64,000 nt of DNA from Bog-473 sp963755375 (GTDB taxonomy: Bacteria; Actinomycetota; Acidimicrobiia; Acidimicrobiales; RAAP-2): contig CAVWKG010000003.1 of NCBI GenBank assembly GCA_963755375.1, positions 248,001-312,000 on the forward strand, given 5' to 3'. Positions 43,130 through 51,951 of the stretch are shown in pieces. Under the pieces are notes generated by a model. The model was not told the origin of the DNA. It did not search any database and saw nothing but the letters and a program-made list of their open reading frames with translations. Numbering within the stretch: the stretch's first letter is position 1; every line of letters starts with the position of its first letter. The translations under genes were made by a program, and so were the position numbers.

Positions 43130-45286
43130 CTAGCTCTTGAAGAGGTACTCCCCCTCGTCCTCGCTCAACAACAGCCGGACTTCGTCGGCCAGGTCGGCGT
43201 GAGCCCTGAGCTGAGCGTCCTCGTCGACCATGGCCTCGGCCACCTGGCGTGCCTCGGCCAGCAATGCCATGTCGCCGGCGTCGGTGAGCGAGGCCAACCG
43301 CAGGTCGCTTTCGCCCTTCTGGCGGGCGCCCAGCAGGGTCCCCTCACCACGGACCCGCAGGTCCGCCTCCGCCAGGGCGAACCCATCGGTCGACCCGGCC
43401 ACCGCGGTCAGCCGCTCGTTGCCCTCCTCGCCACCGAGGAGGTAGCACCAGCTGGCGGTGCCGCCACGGCCAACGCGGCCCCGCAGCTGATGCAGCTGGG
43501 CGATCCCGAAGCGGTCGGCGCTCTCCACGATCATCACGGTGGCCTCCGGGACGTCGACGCCGACCTCAATGACCGTCGTCGCCACCAGCACGTCCAGGTC
43601 GCCCCTCCGGAAGCGATCCATCACCTCCTCCCGGGCGGCGGCCGCCATCTGGCCGTGCATCAGCCCGACCCGCAACCCCGACAGCTCACCGGCCGCCAGC
43701 CGCTCGAACTCCTCGGTGGCCGACTTGGCCTCTACCCGGAGGGAGTCGCTGACCAGCGGGCACACGACGAAGGCGCGGTGACCGGCCGCCACCTCCTCGC
43801 GCGCGCGCTGCCAGGCCCGCTGGTCCCCGCCGTGGCCGTCGCCGGGGAGCCACTCGGTCGTCACCGGCAATCGGCCCGGCGGCAGCTCGTCGAGCGTGGT
43901 CAGGTCGAGGTCGCCGAAGATCACCATGGCGGCGGTGCGCGGAATGGGCGTCGCGGTCATCACCAGCAGGTCCGGGTCACCGTCGGTGCCCTTGGCGCGC
44001 AACGTCGCCCGCTGCTCCACGCCGAAGCGGTGCTGCTCGTCGATCACCACAGCACCGAGCGATGCGAAGGCGACCTCCTCGGTCAGCAGGGCATGGGTCC
44101 CCACGACGATCCCCACTTGGCCCGACGCCAGCCCCTCGAGCACGGCCGTGCGCGCCTTGCCCTTGATCCGGCTCGTCAGCAACTCCACCCGGACCTCGCC
44201 GCCCGCCATTCCCCCGGGGCCCTCCAGCCCGCCGAGGAGGGCGCGCACCGCCGAGACGTGCTGTTCCGCCAGGACCTCGGTCGGCACCATCAAGGCGCCC
44301 TGGTGCCCGCTCTGCACCGCCGCCAGCAGCGCGGCCAGCGCCACCACCGTCTTGCCGGACCCGACGTCGCCCTGAAGGAGGCGGTGCATCGGGAAGGGTC
44401 CCGCCATGTCGGCGACGATCACCGCCAGGGCCCGGCGCTGGGCCTTCGTGAGCTCGTAGGGAAGGCCGGCCAGGAAGCGCGCCACCAGCGTGTCCCCGAC
44501 CGCGCCGGTGACCTCCCGGGGCGAGACGTCGTGGTGCAGCGCGCGGGCGTTGTCCTCGAAGGCGCGGCGGCGCAGCACGAGCGCCAGCTGCAGCCGGAAG
44601 AGCTCGTCGAACACCAGCCGGCGTCGGGCCGGCTCGACGACGTCGAGCGACTCGGGTGTGTGGATCGCCCGGAAGGCCTCGGTCCGTTCCCACAGGTCGA
44701 TGGAGGTCCGCCACTCGACGGGCAGCGGGTCGGCGAACTCCCCGGCCCGCCCGAGGGCCTCCTCGACGAACTCGCCTATCTCCCACGACGTCAGCCCCGC
44801 CTTGGCCGAGGCCGGGTAGACGGGCAGGATCCGCAGCGTGCGCCGGCCGGGGGTCACGCCGGCCACCACGTCGACAACGGGGTTGGCCATCTGGCGGCTT
44901 CCCCGGTAATCGGTCACCTTGCCGAAGAAGATGGCCTCGGTCCCGGCCTCGAGCTGCTTCGAACGCCAGGGCTGGTTGAAGAAGACGATCTTGAGCCGCC
45001 CGGTTTCGTCGCGGACCACGACGTCGACAACGGCGCGCCCGGTGCGGGCACGGCGCGCGTGCGCCGACTGCACTGTCGCCAGCACGGCAGCCTCTTCTCC
45101 TTCCTGCAGCCCGGAGATGTCGGCCTGGCGGGTGCGGTCGATGTAGCGGCGCGGGTAGGTGGTGAGGAGGTCGAGGACCGACTCGACACCCAGCTCGCCC
45201 AGCCGCCCGGCCTTGCGCTCCGACACCGACTCGAGCACCGACACCGGTCGCAGGCTCAGGTCGCTGAGTGTGCGGCCGCTACTCAA
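43130..45286 (-). CDS. recG: ATP-dependent DNA helicase RecG
   Basis: RecG remodels stalled replication forks by driving branch migration. The 718-residue protein has the N-terminal wedge/OB domain (about 1-240), helicase motif I GDVGSGKTVVALAAL, motif II DEQHRFGVEQR, TATPIPRT (motif III), the C-terminal helicase half with LMHGQM and DVLVATTVIEVGVDVPEATVMI, and QLHQLRGRVGRGG (motif VI). TTG 45286 overlaps the DAK gene stop; no better start is seen upstream. A GTG a few codons in is possible. Confidence 0.96.
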   Translation of the reverse strand: MSSGRTLSDLSLRPVSVLESVSERKAGRLGELGVESVLDLLTTYPRRYIDRTRQADISGLQEGEEAAVLATVQSAHARRARTGRAVVDVVVRDETGRLKIVFFNQPWRSKQLEAGTEAIFFGKVTDYRGSRQMANPVVDVVAGVTPGRRTLRILPVYPASAKAGLTSWEIGEFVEEALGRAGEFADPLPVEWRTSIDLWERTEAFRAIHTPESLDVVEPARRRLVFDELFRLQLALVLRRRAFEDNARALHHDVSPREVTGAVGDTLVARFLAGLPYELTKAQRRALAVIVADMAGPFPMHRLLQGDVGSGKTVVALAALLAAVQSGHQGALMVPTEVLAEQHVSAVRALLGGLEGPGGMAGGEVRVELLTSRIKGKARTAVLEGLASGQVGIVVGTHALLTEEVAFASLGAVVIDEQHRFGVEQRATLRAKGTDGDPDLLVMTATPIPRTAAMVIFGDLDLTTLDELPPGRLPVTTEWLPGDGHGGDQRAWQRAREEVAAGHRAFVVCPLVSDSLRVEAKSATEEFERLAAGELSGLRVGLMHGQMAAAAREEVMDRFRRGDLDVLVATTVIEVGVDVPEATVMIVESADRFGIAQLHQLRGRVGRGGTASWCYLLGGEEGNERLTAVAGSTDGFALAEADLRVRGEGTLLGARQKGESDLRLASLTDAGDMALLAEARQVAEAMVDEDAQLRAHADLADEVRLLLSEDEGEYLFKS

Positions 45287-46952
45287 TCCCCAACAGGTAC
45301 GGGTAGAGAGGTTGGCCGCCCTGGTGCACCTCGACCGCGACGTCGGGGTGCTCCTCGGAGAGCCATTCCTCTATGCGCCGCGTGTCGGCGACGCGCGCGC
45401 TTTCGCCCTCGATGAGGGTGACCAGCTCGTGCGTCGGCTCGAGTAGCCGGCTCAACAGCAGACGGGTGCACACGACGACGTTGTCGGAGACCGCCACCAC
45501 GCCGTCACGCGAGATCCCGATGAAGTCGCCCTCGTGCACCTCGCCGGCATCGGTCACGCTGTCGCGCACGGCCCGGGTGACCTCGGCGGGCACGACGCGG
45601 GCCGCCGACTCGGACATGGAGACCACGTTGGCCTCGGCCCCCGCGGCCGGGTCGTAGGCCAGAAGGGCGGCGAAGCCCTCGACGATGGAGCCGGTCGCCA
45701 CCACTCGGACCGTTTTGCCGCACAGCGCGTCCACCTGTTCGGCCACGGGCCGGATGTTCTTGTTGTTGGGCAGGATCACCACCTGGTCGGAGCCCACGGA
45801 CTCGACCGCCTTGACCAGGTCGGCGGTCGCGGGGTTCATGGTCTGGCCTCCCACCACCAGATGGTGGACACCGAGGGAGCGGAAGATGCGCCCGATGCCG
45901 TCGCCCGAGACGACCGCCACCACGCTGGTCGTCGGTTGCGGCCCCGTGCCCTCGCTGCTGGGGCCGGCCCCGGGGGCACCGACGCTCTCGCGCACCCAGC
46001 GCTCCTCTTCCACCTGCTCGTCGAGGTCGCTCACCCTGATCCGCTGGGGTCGTCCGGCGTCCACCCCCGCCTCAATGGCGGCGCCGACGTCGTTCGTGTG
46101 GATGTGGCAGTTCCACAGGCCGTCGCCCCCGACGACGACGATGGAGTCGCCGATGCCCGCCCACACCTCCTTGAACGCCTCGATGGAGTCGTCGGGCGCC
46201 GTCAGGAAGTACATGACCTCGTAACGCAGGTCCCCGACCGCGTGGTCCTCGTCCTGCCCCGGCTCAGGGGCGGGCCAGGTCCCGTCGAGTCCGCTGAGAT
46301 CGGGGGCGGCCGCCCCTGACGGCTCCGGGAGCGGCCGGCCGTCGAGCACGAGGAGGAACGCGTCGAGCAGGAGCAGGTAGCCGCTGCCGCCGGCGTCGAC
46401 CACCCCGGCCTGGGCCAGCACAGGGAGCATCTCGGGCGTGCGGGCCAGCGCATCGGCTGCCTCACTGCGGGCGCTCTCCACGACGCCCACGAGGCCGGAA
46501 CCGTTCACCGCCCCGGCGGCGGCCGCGGAGGCCACCGTGAGGATCGTCCCCTCGACGGGGCGGACCACGGCCCGCCGGGCGAGGTCGGCGGCGTGGCCGA
46601 TGGCGTCCACGAGGATCTCTGGGCCGACACCGGCCTCCCCGCCGTCCGCCATCCGCTCGCTCATCCCGCGCAGGAGCTGCGAGAGGATCACGCCCGAGTT
46701 CCCCCGGGCGCCCATCAGGGAGCCGTGGCCGATGGCCTTGCACACCGCAGCGAGGCCCGCCCCGGGATCGACCTCCTGCAGCTCGTGGACCACGGCTTCG
46801 AGGGTCAGCGCCATGTTGGTGCCGGTGTCCCCGTCGGGCACCGGGTAGACGTTCAGGCGGTTGATGTCGGCCTGGTGCAGCCGCAGGGCGTCGCGGTACC
46901 CGCCCATCACGGCGCGCAGGTCGTCGGCGCCCAGCGTCGACGGGGAGGTCAT
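45279..46952 (-). CDS. DAK2/FakA-like kinase-domain protein
   Basis: The 557-residue protein has an N-terminal DhaL/DAK2 domain with ADINRLNVYPVPDGDTGTNMALT (the DxDxGxN metal and ATP site), GARGNSGVILSQLLRGM and DAGGSGYLLLLDAFL. A central linker and a C-terminal DegV-like region (NIRPVAEQVDALCGKTVRVV, DFIGISRDGVVAVSDN) follow. This order is that of FakA, the ATP-binding subunit of fatty-acid kinase. No FakB gene is seen here. ATG 46952 diverges from rpmB, and its stop overlaps recG. Confidence 0.9.
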   Translation of the reverse strand: MTSPSTLGADDLRAVMGGYRDALRLHQADINRLNVYPVPDGDTGTNMALTLEAVVHELQEVDPGAGLAAVCKAIGHGSLMGARGNSGVILSQLLRGMSERMADGGEAGVGPEILVDAIGHAADLARRAVVRPVEGTILTVASAAAAGAVNGSGLVGVVESARSEAADALARTPEMLPVLAQAGVVDAGGSGYLLLLDAFLLVLDGRPLPEPSGAAAPDLSGLDGTWPAPEPGQDEDHAVGDLRYEVMYFLTAPDDSIEAFKEVWAGIGDSIVVVGGDGLWNCHIHTNDVGAAIEAGVDAGRPQRIRVSDLDEQVEEERWVRESVGAPGAGPSSEGTGPQPTTSVVAVVSGDGIGRIFRSLGVHHLVVGGQTMNPATADLVKAVESVGSDQVVILPNNKNIRPVAEQVDALCGKTVRVVATGSIVEGFAALLAYDPAAGAEANVVSMSESAARVVPAEVTRAVRDSVTDAGEVHEGDFIGISRDGVVAVSDNVVVCTRLLLSRLLEPTHELVTLIEGESARVADTRRIEEWLSEEHPDVAVEVHQGGQPLYPYLLGIE

Positions 46953-47033
46953 GGCAGGGGATGCTAACCTTTGAGCCGTTCGTGAAGGCCTGCGTGGTCC
47001 GTCGACCGCAGCCTCCCCCAGGAAGGTTCTCCC

Positions 47034-47249
47034 ATGGCAGCTGTGTGCGACATCTGTGGCAAGAAGCCCTCGTTCGGCATGAGCGTGAGCCACTCGCACC
47101 GACGCACCAAGCGGCGTTGGAATCCCAATATCCAGCGGGTCCGTGCGCTCGTTGACGGAGCACCGAAGCGACTCCACGTGTGCACCTCGTGCATCCGGGC
47201 CGGCAAGGTCACGAAGCCGCTGCGCCGTGAACACGAAGCCACGGTCTGA
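47034..47249 (+). CDS. rpmB: 50S ribosomal protein L28
   Basis: The 71-residue protein has AVCDICGKKPSFGMSVSHSHRRTKRRWNPNIQ and LHVCTSCIRAGKVTK; the four Cys residues make it a zinc-ribbon L28. AGGAAGG at 47020-47026 is a good ribosome binding site. A TGCTAACCT extended -10-like sequence at 46962-46970 lies in the region shared with the divergent DAK gene. The 205 bases after the stop hold no gene. Confidence 0.96.
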   Translation: MAAVCDICGKKPSFGMSVSHSHRRTKRRWNPNIQRVRALVDGAPKRLHVCTSCIRAGKVTKPLRREHEATV

Positions 47250-47454
47250 TCCTGCCCTGACGCCACGGCGAGAACCCAGGGGCTCCGCCGCCACCTGGGG
47301 AGTCCAGGGCGGCCATCTGAGCAGAACCGGCTCGGCGCAACCGGGCGAGAGGCAGCACACGGAGAGCGAATGAACCGGTCGCGATCAATGCTCGGACTTC
47401 GGGTCATCTCTTCACGGCGGTAGTGCAACAACACCGAACCGCTGCGCACAGCGG

Positions 47455-48420
47455 CTAACCGACCCTGTGCTGCCAACCAAGTCGCTCGAGCGGATGCCCG
47501 TCGAGCGTCCGCGTGGTGGGGTCCGCGGTGATCGTGCCGACTGAGATCGGCGCCGGGAGACCGGCGGTGGTGAAGCCGTCATTCATCCGCTCGACAACGG
47601 TCTCGTCAGCGGCGACCACCAGCTCGTAGTCCTCCCCGCCGCCGAGCGCTTCGGCGACGGTCGCCCCGGAAGCCACGGGCACCTCCGTGAGCCGGAACCC
47701 GACACGCGAGGCGTCGGCCAGCCGGTGCAGGTCGAGCGCCAGGCCGTCGGACACGTCGATCATGGCGTGGGCCCCGCCGACCCGGGCCAACCCGCCCTCC
47801 CGTAGCCGCGCCACGGGCCGGCGGTAGGCCTCCGCCAAACCGGCGTCCCCACCGTCCCCCGCCCGGAGCTCCCGCAACCCCGCAGCCGAGGCGCCACAGG
47901 GCCCGGTGACGAGCACTACGTCCCCGGGCTGGGCACCGGCCCGGGCCACCGGCGGGTATCCACCCGCCTCGACCGTGCCCAGCACCGTGACGGCGACCAT
48001 CAGTTCCGCGGCGCCCGACACGTCCCCGCCCACCACCGGGCACCCGCTGGCCCGCGACGCCCCGGCCACCCCGGACGTCACACCGAGCGCCAGCTCGCCT
48101 TCGCCGGAGCCACCCGGCACGCACAGCGCCACCATGGCCCCCAGGGGTGTGGCACCCATGGCGGCCAGGTCGCTCAGCGCGCCCATCAGTGCCTTCCAGC
48201 CCACGTCAGCCGGGCTGCAAAACGACAGGTCGACATGGATGCCCTCGACCACGCTGTCGACCGACACCACCAGCGGTCCGCCGCCCCGAAGGTCCAGCAC
48301 GGCGGCGTCGTCCCGCAGCCCGAAGGCTTCGATTCCGTTTCCGACCATGCCTCGGATACGCTCTAGGACCTCGTCTTCCTGGACGGGACGTGTCGTGTGC
48401 CGAGGTTTGGGGGATCCCAC
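47455..48420 (-). CDS. thiL: thiamine-monophosphate kinase
   Basis: ThiL phosphorylates thiamine monophosphate to the active diphosphate. The 321-residue protein has the AIR-synthase fold: GLRDDAAVLDL, VVSVDSVVEGIHVDLSF, the ATP/Mg loop GWKALMGALSDLAAMGATPLG, GCPVVGGDVSGA and the second domain AMIDVSDGLALDLHRLAD. GGGEDYELVVA is the conserved C-terminal motif. GTG 48420 diverges from pckG with 62 bases between. Confidence 0.94.
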   Translation of the reverse strand: MGSPKPRHTTRPVQEDEVLERIRGMVGNGIEAFGLRDDAAVLDLRGGGPLVVSVDSVVEGIHVDLSFCSPADVGWKALMGALSDLAAMGATPLGAMVALCVPGGSGEGELALGVTSGVAGASRASGCPVVGGDVSGAAELMVAVTVLGTVEAGGYPPVARAGAQPGDVVLVTGPCGASAAGLRELRAGDGGDAGLAEAYRRPVARLREGGLARVGGAHAMIDVSDGLALDLHRLADASRVGFRLTEVPVASGATVAEALGGGEDYELVVAADETVVERMNDGFTTAGLPAPISVGTITADPTTRTLDGHPLERLGWQHRVG

Positions 48421-48482
48421 GTCACATGCCTAGCATTGGACCCCACCGAAACCGGCCGGACAAAGGAGCAGATCCCCCCGAC

Positions 48483-50273
48483 ATGGTGCCAACAAAGAAC
48501 GCGAAACTGCTCGCCTGGGTCGACGAAGTGGCGGCCTTGACGACGCCCGATCGAATCGAGTGGTGCGACGGCTCCGCCGACGAATACGACCGCCTCTGCC
48601 AGGGGCTGGTCGACGCCGGCACGTTCACCCGCCTGTCCGACGCCAAGCGTCCTAACAGCTACTGGTCCCACTCGGACCCGGGCGACGTGGCCCGGGTCGA
48701 GGACCGCACCTTCATCTGTTCCGCCAAGGAGATCGATGCCGGGCCGACCAACAACTGGTGTGAGCCCCAGGAGATGCGCCAGACCCTGAACGGTCTCTTC
48801 ACGGGCTGCATGAAGGGCCGCACCATGTACGTGGTCCCCTTCTCCATGGGCCCCTTGGGCTCGGACATCGCCCACATCGGCGTCCAGCTGACCGACTCGG
48901 CCTACGTGGCGGTCTCCATGCGCATCATGACCCGCATGGGCACAGGCGCCCTGGAGGTGCTCGGTGACGGCGAGTTCGTCCCCTGCCTCCACTCGGTCGG
49001 CGCCCCGCTCCGGGCCGGTGAGCAGGACGTGCCCTGGCCGTGCAGCGCCGACAACAAGTACATCGTCCACTTTCCCGAGACGCGGGAGATCGTCTCGTTC
49101 GGGTCCGGCTACGGGGGCAACGCGCTCCTCGGCAAGAAGTGCTTCGCCCTGCGCATCGCCTCGGTCATGGCCCGCGACGCGGGATGGATGGCCGAGCACA
49201 TGCTCATCCTCAAGCTCACCTCCCCCGAGGGCGACACCCGCTACGTCACCGGCGCCTTCCCGTCGGCCTGCGGCAAGACGAACCTCGCCATGCTCATCCC
49301 CTCGATCGAGGGGTGGAAGGTCGAGACGGTCGGCGACGACATCTGCTGGATGAAATTCGGCGCCGACGGCCAGCTGTACGCCATCAACCCCGAGTCCGGG
49401 TTCTTCGGCGTGGCGCCCGGCACCAACACCCACACCAACCCCAACGCCATGCTCACGCTGGACGGCAACTGCATCTTCACCAATACCGCGCTGACCGACG
49501 ACGGCGACATCTGGTGGGAGGGCATGACCGACCAGCCCCCCGCCCACCTGACGGACTGGAAGGGCAACGACTGGACACCGGAGTCGGGCACCACGGCCGC
49601 GCATCCCAACGCCCGCTTCACGACGCCGGCGAGTCAGGACCCGGCCATCGCTCCGGAGTGGGAGGACCCCCATGGTGTGCCGATCAGCGCCATTCTCTTC
49701 GGCGGTCGCCGCGCCTCGGTCGTCCCGCTCGTGTTCCAGTCCCACGACTGGGAGCACGGCGTGTTCCTCGGCTCCATCATGGCGTCCGAGACGACGGCCG
49801 CCCAGGCCGGCGCCGTAGGCAACCTGCGCCGCGACCCCTTCGCCATGCTGCCCTTCTGCGGGTACAACATGGCCGACTACTTCGCGCACTGGCTGCACAT
49901 CGGTGCCGACGCACCCGACCGCGACGCCTTGCCGAAGATCTTCTACGTCAATTGGTTCCGCAAGGACGCCGGCGGCAAGTTCCTGTGGCCCGGCTACGGC
50001 GAAAACTCCCGCGTCCTCGAGTGGATCTTCAACCGCGTCATGGACAAGGCACCGGCCGTCGAGACGCCGATCGGCTCGCTCCCCACGCCCGATGCCATCG
50101 ACACGACCGGGCTGGACGTGACCGGTGAGCAGATGGAAGAGCTGTTGCGGGTCGACGTCGAGGGTTGGCGGGCTGAGGTGCCCCTCATTCAGGAGTACTA
50201 CGCCAAGTTCGCCGATCGGCTCCCCCAGGCTCTGGCCGACCAGGCCGACACGCTGGCGAAGCGCTTGGGCTGA
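48483..50273 (+). CDS. pckG: phosphoenolpyruvate carboxykinase (GTP)
   Basis: PckG converts oxaloacetate and GTP to phosphoenolpyruvate in gluconeogenesis. The 596-residue protein has GSGYGGNALLGKKCFALRIAS, the kinase-1a P-loop FPSACGKTNLAML with the hyper-reactive Cys, the metal site DDICWMKF, and ENSRVLEWIFNRV near the end, all of the GTP-specific family. AAAGGAG lies 14 bases before ATG 48483, slightly far; GTG 48486 follows directly. It converges on the MFS gene, and the two stop codons form a hairpin. Confidence 0.97.
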   Translation: MVPTKNAKLLAWVDEVAALTTPDRIEWCDGSADEYDRLCQGLVDAGTFTRLSDAKRPNSYWSHSDPGDVARVEDRTFICSAKEIDAGPTNNWCEPQEMRQTLNGLFTGCMKGRTMYVVPFSMGPLGSDIAHIGVQLTDSAYVAVSMRIMTRMGTGALEVLGDGEFVPCLHSVGAPLRAGEQDVPWPCSADNKYIVHFPETREIVSFGSGYGGNALLGKKCFALRIASVMARDAGWMAEHMLILKLTSPEGDTRYVTGAFPSACGKTNLAMLIPSIEGWKVETVGDDICWMKFGADGQLYAINPESGFFGVAPGTNTHTNPNAMLTLDGNCIFTNTALTDDGDIWWEGMTDQPPAHLTDWKGNDWTPESGTTAAHPNARFTTPASQDPAIAPEWEDPHGVPISAILFGGRRASVVPLVFQSHDWEHGVFLGSIMASETTAAQAGAVGNLRRDPFAMLPFCGYNMADYFAHWLHIGADAPDRDALPKIFYVNWFRKDAGGKFLWPGYGENSRVLEWIFNRVMDKAPAVETPIGSLPTPDAIDTTGLDVTGEQMEELLRVDVEGWRAEVPLIQEYYAKFADRLPQALADQADTLAKRLG

Positions 50274-50286
50274 CCGGGCTCAGCCC
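50267..50286. terminator. shared hairpin over the two stop codons of pckG and the MFS gene
   Basis: GGGCTGA (50267-50273) pairs with TCAGCCC (50280-50286) around CCGGGC. The arm on each strand carries that gene's TGA stop. The 7-bp stem has no U-run, so it may act as a weak bidirectional terminator. Confidence 0.5.
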
Positions 50287-51644
50287 CCGGCCTCGCCCAT
50301 CTCCCCTAGGTTGCGGTAGTCCCGCTGTACGAACCGCGGCGCGTGGGCGGCGCGTCTGCCCGACACGTAGGTCAGGCCGCCGAGCGCGGCCAGGACCGCC
50401 ATGGTGGCGTCGCCCTGCGGCAACGTGAACGCAATCAGGACCGGGATCAGCGAGCCGATCACCCAGATCAGCTGCTGGCGCATCCCGAAGCGCGCGAAGG
50501 CCCGCCCCTGCGCGGACAAGGGGATGTAGCGCTGCGTCATGGCGTCGAAGGACGGCTGGGCCACCGCCCCGCACAGGCCGACGACGAAGGCGAGCACGAC
50601 CTGCGCGAACAGCGTGCCCCAGACAGCGCATCCGGCCGCCGTGGCTGCGATGAGCCAGAGGGAGCACAGCAACAGCTGCTGCTCGGACAGGCGCTTGCGC
50701 AAGCGCGCCACCAGGACGAGCCCGATGATGGCCCCGACGCCACTGGAGGCCAGGACGAGGCCGTACCACCCCAGGCCGACGCCCTTCATGCGGCGCAGCC
50801 CGAACGCCAGCATGAAGGTCATGAAGCCGGTGAGGCCGCGCACAATGCACATGGCGGTCAGCCCGAGCATCACTTCGGGGTTCGCGATGGGCTGCAGCCG
50901 GATCAGGTCCTGCTCACGATCGTGGGCCTCCCCCGGCTGGCCGTACTCGCGCACCCGCCTCGCTTCGTCGGTCCACTGTCGGTCGCCGGCCTGCCCAGAG
51001 AGGACCGGCAGCCGGGCACCCCCGATCGCCGCCCCCACGAACACGATCGTGGCCAAGATGAGCACGGCCGGGGAGCCGCCCAGCTTGTAGAGGATCACGG
51101 CGGGGACGGAGACGACGAAGCCGGCGAGCGTGCCGAGGAGCGTCAGCCGCGCGTTGAGCGGCGCGTAGCCAGCCTGCTCACCGTGTTCGTCGGGCGCCGT
51201 GAGTTCGGCCATCTCCGGGACCAGGGCGCCCTTGGTCACGAGGTAGAGCTTCTGGCACACCAGCACGAGAAACGCGAGCGGGAACAGCAGCAGGCTGTGG
51301 ATGTGGGTGGCCATGAGGGGGCACAGCACTGCCTGTCCGATGGCGGATGACACCACCATGAGGCGCCGCGCACCGCGGCTGCGGTCGATGAGCGGACCGA
51401 GCAGCGGCGACACGATCGCGAAGGGCGCCAGCGTGAAGAGCAGGTAGAGAAGCACCTTGTGATCGGCGGCGTTCGGGGAGATGGAGAAGAAGAGCGAACC
51501 CGCCAGCGAGATGGTCACCACGGTGCCGCCGGCGAGCATGGCGCACTGCACCAGCGAGAGGCGGCCGATCGGGTGGCTCTGGTCGAACAGGTCCTTCTGG
51601 GCCTGCTTGGCCATGTCCTTGAACTGCTCGACCTTGGGGGACAT
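50280..51644 (-). CDS. MFS transporter
   Basis: The 454-residue protein has about 12 predicted membrane segments and the MFS loop motif between the second and third helices as GPLIDRSRGARRLMVV. A charged central loop (about residues 205-245, RVREYGQPGEAHDREQDL) separates the two six-helix halves. It resembles MFS permeases of unassigned substrate in actinobacteria. ATG 51644 is the start; it diverges from the Lrp/AsnC-type gene with 27 bases between. Confidence 0.85.
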   Translation of the reverse strand: MSPKVEQFKDMAKQAQKDLFDQSHPIGRLSLVQCAMLAGGTVVTISLAGSLFFSISPNAADHKVLLYLLFTLAPFAIVSPLLGPLIDRSRGARRLMVVSSAIGQAVLCPLMATHIHSLLLFPLAFLVLVCQKLYLVTKGALVPEMAELTAPDEHGEQAGYAPLNARLTLLGTLAGFVVSVPAVILYKLGGSPAVLILATIVFVGAAIGGARLPVLSGQAGDRQWTDEARRVREYGQPGEAHDREQDLIRLQPIANPEVMLGLTAMCIVRGLTGFMTFMLAFGLRRMKGVGLGWYGLVLASSGVGAIIGLVLVARLRKRLSEQQLLLCSLWLIAATAAGCAVWGTLFAQVVLAFVVGLCGAVAQPSFDAMTQRYIPLSAQGRAFARFGMRQQLIWVIGSLIPVLIAFTLPQGDATMAVLAALGGLTYVSGRRAAHAPRFVQRDYRNLGEMGEAGG

Positions 51645-51671
51645 CGCCACCAGGCCAATGTACGGTGTGCC

Positions 51672-51908
51672 GTGACCGTCCATGCGTACGTCCTGATTCA
51701 GACTGACGTGGGTAAGGCGGCCGAGGTCGCGCAGCAGGTGAGCGGCATTGACGGGGTGGTGGTCGCCGACGGCGTCACCGGACCGTACGACGTGATCGCC
51801 CGCGCCGAGGCACCGTCCATGAACGAGCTCGGCCGCTTGGTCGTACGCGACCTGCAGCAGATCGAGGGCATCACCCGCACCATCACCTGCCCCGTCGTGA
51901 AGATCTGA
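51672..51908 (+). CDS. Lrp/AsnC ligand-binding (RAM) domain protein
   Basis: The 78-residue protein reads VTVHAYVLIQTDVGKAAEVAQQVSGIDGVVVADGVTGPYDVIARAEA, the stand-alone RAM domain of Lrp/AsnC proteins without the DNA-binding part. GxYDxI and the terminal TITCPVV are typical. Such proteins may bind amino acids and modulate full-length regulators. GTG 51672 is six bases after TACGGT (51661-51666), suggesting a leaderless start. Confidence 0.86.
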   Translation: MTVHAYVLIQTDVGKAAEVAQQVSGIDGVVVADGVTGPYDVIARAEAPSMNELGRLVVRDLQQIEGITRTITCPVVKI

Positions 51909-51951
51909 ACTCACGCGTCCCACCCGTGGCGGCAACGTCCGTCGCAGGCAG

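Noticed and set aside
47250..47454. Gap after rpmB checked for a tRNA or small RNA
   Set aside because: No cloverleaf or T-loop sequence; only weak hairpins such as CCGCTG/CAGCGG at 47439-47454.
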